Assembly (NCBI GenBank): GCA_003978475.1
Contig: QNZR01000206.1
Coordinates: 1 to 18,127 of the forward strand
Length of the DNA: 18,127 nt
Direction: 5' to 3'
From: Sulfurimonas sp.
GTDB taxonomy: Bacteria; Campylobacterota; Campylobacteria; Campylobacterales; Sulfurimonadaceae
The notes under the pieces are model-generated. The model was not told the DNA's origin, ran no database searches, and was given only the letters and a program-made list of their open reading frames with translations. Below are positions 14,556 through 18,127 of this stretch, in pieces (the first letter of the stretch is position 1; each line of letters begins with the position of its first letter). The position numbers and the translations under genes are program-made.

Positions 14556-15772
14556 AACGTAACTCTTTTTATATGCTGGGTCTAGTACTATTGTTGCAGA
14601 CAGGACTTTTTGCCGCGAAAGCGGACAAAGCACCTGAAGCAGAAAAGGCACCTCAAGAAGCTGCATTAACAGAAGATGAAAAATTTTACGGAACGGAATT
14701 GCGATCCGGTAAAAAAGTTGTCCATCCTCCCTATGAGTGGGGGGATTGTACCGTTTGCCATACGGATGCCAAGGGAGAAGGCGGACTGGTTCAGGATCCA
14801 CCGGATCTGTGCTATATGTGTCATGAGCCTAAAGACGGCAAAAAATTTATTCATGGTCCCGTAGCTGCAGGTGCCTGTACGGCATGCCACAATCCGCATG
14901 AATCGGAAAATGCCAAATTGCTTGTAGCATCAAGTATTAATGAGCTCTGTACATCGTGTCACCAGGCTAAAGGTGATTTTCTGCATAAAACCACGCATAT
15001 TCATCCGCCGGTTCAAGATCAGTGTACCAACTGTCATGATCCGCATACCGAAGATCACCTCTATCAGCTAAAAGCAGATCGTTTTATGGGTATTTGTGTC
15101 ATGTGTCATGTTGACAAGAAAGTCTGGACAACGGAAGTAAGTGTTAAGCACGGGGCATTGAATCGACCGAGAAAATGTTTGGAATGTCATGATCCTCACG
15201 GTTCGGAAAATCCAAAATTTTTGATTAAAGAGACCTCAAAAGATCTCTGTCTGACCTGTCACAATCAGCGACTGGTAACTGACGAGGATGGCTACAAGCT
15301 GATTAATATGGCAAAACATCTTGAGGAAAATCCCGATTGGCACGGACCTATTTTATGGGGAGATTGTGCCGCGTGTCATAATCCGCACGGCTCAAATAAT
15401 TTGCGAATGTTGAGAAAACCGTTCCCGACAAAATTCTATGATACATTCGATAAAAACCATTATATTTGTTTCGAGTGTCATGAACCGGAAAAAATTCAGG
15501 ATGAATTTACCACAACGGCAACCAACTTTAGAAACGGTGACAAAAATATGCACTTTGTGCACGTCAATAAAGAGAAAGGACGAACGTGTCGAGCCTGTCA
15601 TGATTTCCATGGTACGAAAGAGTATCCGCACCACTTACGCAAAAAGACAAGTTTTGGTAAAATTAACTTTCCAATTCGCTACATCGAGACTGAGAACGGT
15701 GGATCATGTGCACCGGCATGCCATGCCCGCAGATATTACGATCGCGTGAAGCCAAAGGTAAATTTAAAATAA
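14552..15772 (+). CDS. Dodecahaem c-type cytochrome (11 CXXCH plus one CXXXCH)
   Basis: A 406-residue exported multihaem protein with a signal peptide (about 1-22) and a charged Ala/Glu/Lys linker (23-45). CXXCH sites begin at C66, C87, C109, C133, C158, C182, C209, C233, C272, C306 and C346; a last site, C386-APA-C390-H391, is the rare CX3CH form. Many sites are followed by xPH (CHNPH, CHDPH), the doubled-CXXCH pattern whose extra His can ligate a neighbouring haem. No transmembrane helix follows the signal, so it is periplasmic or outer-membrane associated. The octahaem gene starts 10 nt downstream, so they are one transcript. It does not show the CXXCK site of nitrite reductase. The role is probably electron storage or conduction; the partner is unknown. 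Confidence 0.92.
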   Translation: MKRNSFYMLGLVLLLQTGLFAAKADKAPEAEKAPQEAALTEDEKFYGTELRSGKKVVHPPYEWGDCTVCHTDAKGEGGLVQDPPDLCYMCHEPKDGKKFIHGPVAAGACTACHNPHESENAKLLVASSINELCTSCHQAKGDFLHKTTHIHPPVQDQCTNCHDPHTEDHLYQLKADRFMGICVMCHVDKKVWTTEVSVKHGALNRPRKCLECHDPHGSENPKFLIKETSKDLCLTCHNQRLVTDEDGYKLINMAKHLEENPDWHGPILWGDCAACHNPHGSNNLRMLRKPFPTKFYDTFDKNHYICFECHEPEKIQDEFTTTATNFRNGDKNMHFVHVNKEKGRTCRACHDFHGTKEYPHHLRKKTSFGKINFPIRYIETENGGSCAPACHARRYYDRVKPKVNLK

Positions 15773-15782
15773 GTAGACAGAT

Positions 15783-16835
15783 ATGCGCATAATAGCTCTG
15801 GCACTACTTCTTCTGCTTGCTACATTCATTAGTAGCAATGCAAAAGAGGCAACCCCTTCTCCTATCGAACTGATTCGTCCGGCAAATAAAACACTTTATG
15901 TCGGCGAGAACGTGACATTTGTCATTCAAACCAATTCAAGAAAAATTGATGTCATAACGCTTAAGCAAGACAATAATATGACCACTGAGATACCAGTAAA
16001 ACCTACAAAGCAGACGTATTGTAAAACCGTGCCGATTCATGTAGGAGAAAATAATATTACGGTGCGTGCTTTCGAAAAAGGAAAAGTGGTGGCGGAGGTG
16101 AAACGGAATCTGTATTTTCTTTCTGAGCTTTTTGAAGGTGCTGATGAGCCGGAGGGATATAACAGAGCATTTTTTCATGCAGATAACAATGAAAACCGAT
16201 GTAAAGCATGTCACGACATGACGTCCAATGTTCCGACCAATGACGAAGCACTTGAAGATGTCACCCAAACTACCTGCTATAAATGTCATCAGCCTATGAT
16301 GCGCACGAAAAGCACGCATGCACCTGCTGCCAATTGGCTTTGTCTGGATTGTCATGACGGCACCGTTTCGGAATACAATATGGAAGATAAAGGGAAATCG
16401 AAATATCTGGTGCGTGATCCCGTCGCCGGTGCCTGCGGCAAATGTCACGATACGGTTGAGGGCTGGTTTATGAACCGGTATACACATGGCCCGGTCAACG
16501 ACGGAAGATGTATTCGGTGCCACAATCCCCATGGATCTGACAACGAATTTTTCCTTCGTAAACATATATGGGATCTTTGTACCACATGTCACGCAGAAAA
16601 AGCTACCGGGAAACATATTGTCTCCAGTTTTGTTTTTTCACGAAACAGAGGGGCTCATCCGACTAAAGGACCAAGAGATCCGGCTCGGCCGGAGCGTACT
16701 TTTGTGTGTAGCAGTTGCCACAACCCCCACGGGTCAAGTGGAATTTTCCTGCTACGAATGAAGGGTTCGGTTCCCTTTAATGTCTGTGGCCGTTGTCACA
16801 AGAAAACAAGCACAAATTATGGAAGCAAAAGATAA
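15783..16835 (+). CDS. Octahaem c-type cytochrome with amino-terminal Ig-like domain
   Basis: A 350-residue exported protein. Signal peptide 1-20, then about 90 residues rich in beta-strand pattern (IELIRPANKTLYVGENVTFVIQ, VGENNITVRAFEKGK) like an Ig or cadherin-type sandwich, then eight CXXCH sites at C140, C165, C187, C218, C243, C266, C309 and C335. Several have the xPH extension (CHNPHGS twice), the doubled-CXXCH type. It lies 10 nt after the dodecahaem gene with no strong ribosome site. The beta domain could bind a partner, the cell surface or a filament; the haem part is an electron relay. It differs in motif order from tetrathionate reductase (Otr) and hydroxylamine-oxidoreductase octahaem enzymes, so I do not assign catalysis. 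Confidence 0.92.
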   Translation: MRIIALALLLLLATFISSNAKEATPSPIELIRPANKTLYVGENVTFVIQTNSRKIDVITLKQDNNMTTEIPVKPTKQTYCKTVPIHVGENNITVRAFEKGKVVAEVKRNLYFLSELFEGADEPEGYNRAFFHADNNENRCKACHDMTSNVPTNDEALEDVTQTTCYKCHQPMMRTKSTHAPAANWLCLDCHDGTVSEYNMEDKGKSKYLVRDPVAGACGKCHDTVEGWFMNRYTHGPVNDGRCIRCHNPHGSDNEFFLRKHIWDLCTTCHAEKATGKHIVSSFVFSRNRGAHPTKGPRDPARPERTFVCSSCHNPHGSSGIFLLRMKGSVPFNVCGRCHKKTSTNYGSKR

Positions 16836-16917
16836 GTTACAATTAGTAACATAAAAAGAAAAAAAATCGTATTGCTATTGCTTTTTCATTAACTATTGGT
16901 TATCATAGTATCAGTAA

Positions 16918-16946
16918 ACACTATATAAGTTTTTTTTATATAGTGT
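16918..16946 (+). promoter_or_regulatory. Leader hairpin before the tetrahaem gene
   Basis: An 11-bp perfect inverted repeat (16918-16928 with 16936-16946) with a seven-base loop GTTTTTT, ending 3 nt before the AAGGAG ribosome site (16950-16955). As RNA it could shield the 5' end or control access to the ribosome site. The remaining gap from 16836 is AT-rich with no convincing -10/-35 pair; GTTAC-N5-GTAAC at 16836-16850 is a small dyad after the octahaem stop. Confidence 0.6.
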
Positions 16947-16961
16947 GATAAGGAGTTATTA

Positions 16962-17723
16962 ATGAATAGTAATAAAAAGATCAATTTAATTGCAGGATTA
17001 TTAGTTGTTTGTTCGCCATTGTTATATGGTGGATCGATTGTAGGAAGTCCACACGATATTGGGGGTGGAGCTAATGGTGTTGCCGGAGACAACGGTGAAA
17101 TCTGTGTTTACTGTCACACGCCGCACGCCGCTAACGTAGCGTTTGACGGAGCACCTTTATGGAACAAGTCGGGTACCGCTACGAATGATTACATGATGTA
17201 TGGTGCCACTACGGTTAATACGGCGGGTACCACCATAGCCGGTAATGCAACCGAATCAACCCCGTCAAGTCCATCGTTGGCATGTTTGAGTTGTCATGAT
17301 GGTATTAGTGCTATTGATTCTATTGTCAATGCTCCGGGTTCAGGTCCGGGAAATCTTGCTGCAGGTAGCAAAAATATTGGTGAATTGGCTACGATGTTCG
17401 GCGGTAATATTGGCGGTACACCAGGTGCACCGACAGCGGGAACAACGGTAAATCTTGCTAATGATCATCCGGTTTCTATTACCTATGTTGAGGGGGCTGC
17501 AAGTTTACGGCCTAAAACGACACTTTTAACAGATACCGGTGATGGTGTCGCATGGATTGGTGCAACAACCATTAATGACCTTCTTCGTGCCGGCAGAGTG
17601 GAGTGTGGTAGTTGTCATGACCCACATAATGGCGGTAATACCCAAGGTGTATCTACGGAGGTGAATTTTCTTCGCCATAGCAATACCGGAAGTAACCTCT
17701 GTATTGGTTGCCATAATAAATAG
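16962..17723 (+). CDS. Small tetrahaem c-type cytochrome, Gly/Thr/Ser-rich
   Basis: A 253-residue exported protein: signal peptide about 1-23, then CVYCHTPH (C48-H55), CLSCHDG (C108-H112), CGSCHDPH (C215-H222) and CIGCH (C247-H251). Conserved-looking features are SIVGSPHD at the mature amino terminus (H31), APLWN, NDHPVS (H169) and FLRHS (H239), which with the CHxPH histidines could give all four haems bis-His ligation. The spacers are rich in Gly, Thr, Asn and Ala with low charge, unlike the two lysine-rich multihaem proteins before it, and fit a surface or extracellular protein. The plan SPHD...CVYCHTPH...PLWN...CLSCHDG...DHPVS is shared with cytochromes of metal-reducing Geobacter-type bacteria, as I recall them. 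Whether it polymerises like OmcE is unknown. It has AAGGAG and a leader hairpin. Confidence 0.88.
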   Translation: MNSNKKINLIAGLLVVCSPLLYGGSIVGSPHDIGGGANGVAGDNGEICVYCHTPHAANVAFDGAPLWNKSGTATNDYMMYGATTVNTAGTTIAGNATESTPSSPSLACLSCHDGISAIDSIVNAPGSGPGNLAAGSKNIGELATMFGGNIGGTPGAPTAGTTVNLANDHPVSITYVEGAASLRPKTTLLTDTGDGVAWIGATTINDLLRAGRVECGSCHDPHNGGNTQGVSTEVNFLRHSNTGSNLCIGCHNK

Positions 17724-17754
17724 TTATTAATAGTACCTACTATTACATAGCACT

Positions 17755-17777
17755 AGGGTGGAGATTCACCCCACCCT
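17755..17777 (+). terminator. Possible terminator after the tetrahaem gene
   Basis: AGGGTGG (17755-17761) pairs with CCACCCT (17771-17777) around a 9-nt loop. A T7 run occurs about 20 nt later (17797-17803), so termination may be imperfect. A competing stem GGGTG/CACCC overlaps it. Confidence 0.45.
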
Positions 17778-17805
17778 GTACCTACCTTCATTAAAGTTTT
17801 TTTGA

Positions 17806-17857
17806 TATAATAATTAGACATTTACTTAAGAAAAAACGAATCGTAATGGGTACGATT
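17806..17857 (+). promoter_or_regulatory. Lipoprotein promoter and leader dyad
   Basis: TATAAT at 17806-17811 predicts transcription from about 17818, giving a leader of about 75 nt. Within it AATCGTA (17839-17845) and TACGATT (17851-17857) form a 7-bp inverted repeat with a five-base spacer, a possible operator or RNA stem. No known riboswitch pattern is recognised. Confidence 0.45.
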
Positions 17858-17892
17858 AATTTAAAAACGAACAGGGGTAAAGGAGTTATTGT

Positions 17893-18127
17893 ATGAAGAA
17901 GACTTTTCTCTTCTTATTAATTTTACCGGGAATTTTCTTTATCGCATGTGCACCAAAAGTTGTTGAAGTGAAGCCCAATATTGTGTTTCCATCATATCCG
18001 GACGAACCCAAAATTATCTATTTAGACACCTATCGAGGCGGTGTCAGTGTCGAAGAAGACAAGGGTCTGAATGATGTTATTGATGTTTTTTTGGGGGAAG
18101 ACAATGACGATTCGGGAGTATCGAATA
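17893..18127 (+). CDS. Lipoprotein, amino-terminal fragment (runs off window)
   Basis: The first 78 codons of an exported lipoprotein; the rest lies beyond the right edge. A strong AAGGAG is 6 nt before the ATG. The signal sequence ends in the lipobox-like FIAC with the lipidated cysteine at C19, followed by APKVVEVKPNIVFPSYPDEP and KIIYLDTYRGG, then an acidic stretch (EEDKGLNDVIDVFLGEDNDD). Lipoproteins starting with a Pro-rich segment and xEPKIIYL often continue as NHL-repeat six-bladed beta-propellers, and such proteins accompany extracellular cytochromes in some Geobacter-type clusters. That is recalled similarity; no repeat is visible in the fragment. Its place after the tetrahaem gene suggests it belongs to the same system, perhaps in assembly or surface anchoring. 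Confidence 0.8.
   Translation, partial: MKKTFLFLLILPGIFFIACAPKVVEVKPNIVFPSYPDEPKIIYLDTYRGGVSVEEDKGLNDVIDVFLGEDNDDSGVSN

Noticed and set aside
14552..16835. Multihaem proteins as nitrite reductase, hydroxylamine oxidoreductase or tetrathionate reductase
   Set aside because: No CXXCK or other catalytic haem motif is visible, and the motif order and flanking domains do not match those enzymes as I know them.
16836..16850. GTTAC-AATTA-GTAAC after the octahaem gene as a Pho box
   Set aside because: The repeat spacing is 10 bp and no -10 box follows 15 nt later; it is only a small inverted repeat.
1..18127. Mobile elements, tRNA/rRNA genes, CRISPR arrays or prophage remnants
   Set aside because: I found no transposase, integrase, regularly spaced repeats, cloverleaf or rRNA-like segments; all long stretches are explained by housekeeping, phosphate or cytochrome genes.

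Overview
The window looks like a chromosomal segment of a free-living member of the Campylobacterota (Epsilonproteobacteria), of the Sulfurimonas/Sulfuricurvum/Sulfurovum type. I infer this from moderate GC content, AT-rich intergenic DNA with TATAAT-type -10 boxes, strong AGGAG ribosome sites, a PerR-like regulator beside a di-haem peroxidase, and an abundance of c-type cytochromes. I see no mobile elements, RNA genes or CRISPR arrays.

Left part (1-9134, mostly minus strand). The amino-terminal 264 codons of pstC (phosphate ABC permease) run off the left edge. To its right lie a B12-binding radical SAM protein and a PerR-like repressor, which is divergent from a plus-strand di-haem cytochrome c peroxidase. 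Next on the minus strand come a YaiI/UPF0178 protein, a one-haem Tll0287-like protein, and a tightly packed operon: phoU, a PhoB-type regulator, a PhoR-type kinase and a CCA tRNA nucleotidyltransferase.

Middle part (9285-13927, plus strand). pstS, a DUF2461 protein, an EptA-type phosphoethanolamine transferase and an outer-membrane porin. The phosphate genes are dispersed, but four promoters (pstC, phoU, pstS, porin) share one architecture: GTWAY-N6-GTWAY, then a TAnnnT -10 box starting exactly 15 nt after the start of the second repeat. I read this as the local Pho box, tying the scattered genes into one regulon. The phoU leader also holds a C8 tract inside a short upstream ORF that ends on the phoU start codon.

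Right part (14150-18127, plus strand). A cytochrome locus: a monohaem class I cytochrome c, a protein with 11 CXXCH motifs plus one CXXXCH, an octahaem protein with an apparent Ig-like amino-terminal domain, a small Gly/Thr/Ser-rich tetrahaem protein, and the start of a lipoprotein. With the peroxidase and the Tll0287-like protein, the window encodes 28 haem-c sites. The right-hand cluster could be a transenvelope or extracellular electron-transfer system, with the tetrahaem protein as the possible surface or filament component. That function is inference. No intergenic stretch exceeds 300 bases.
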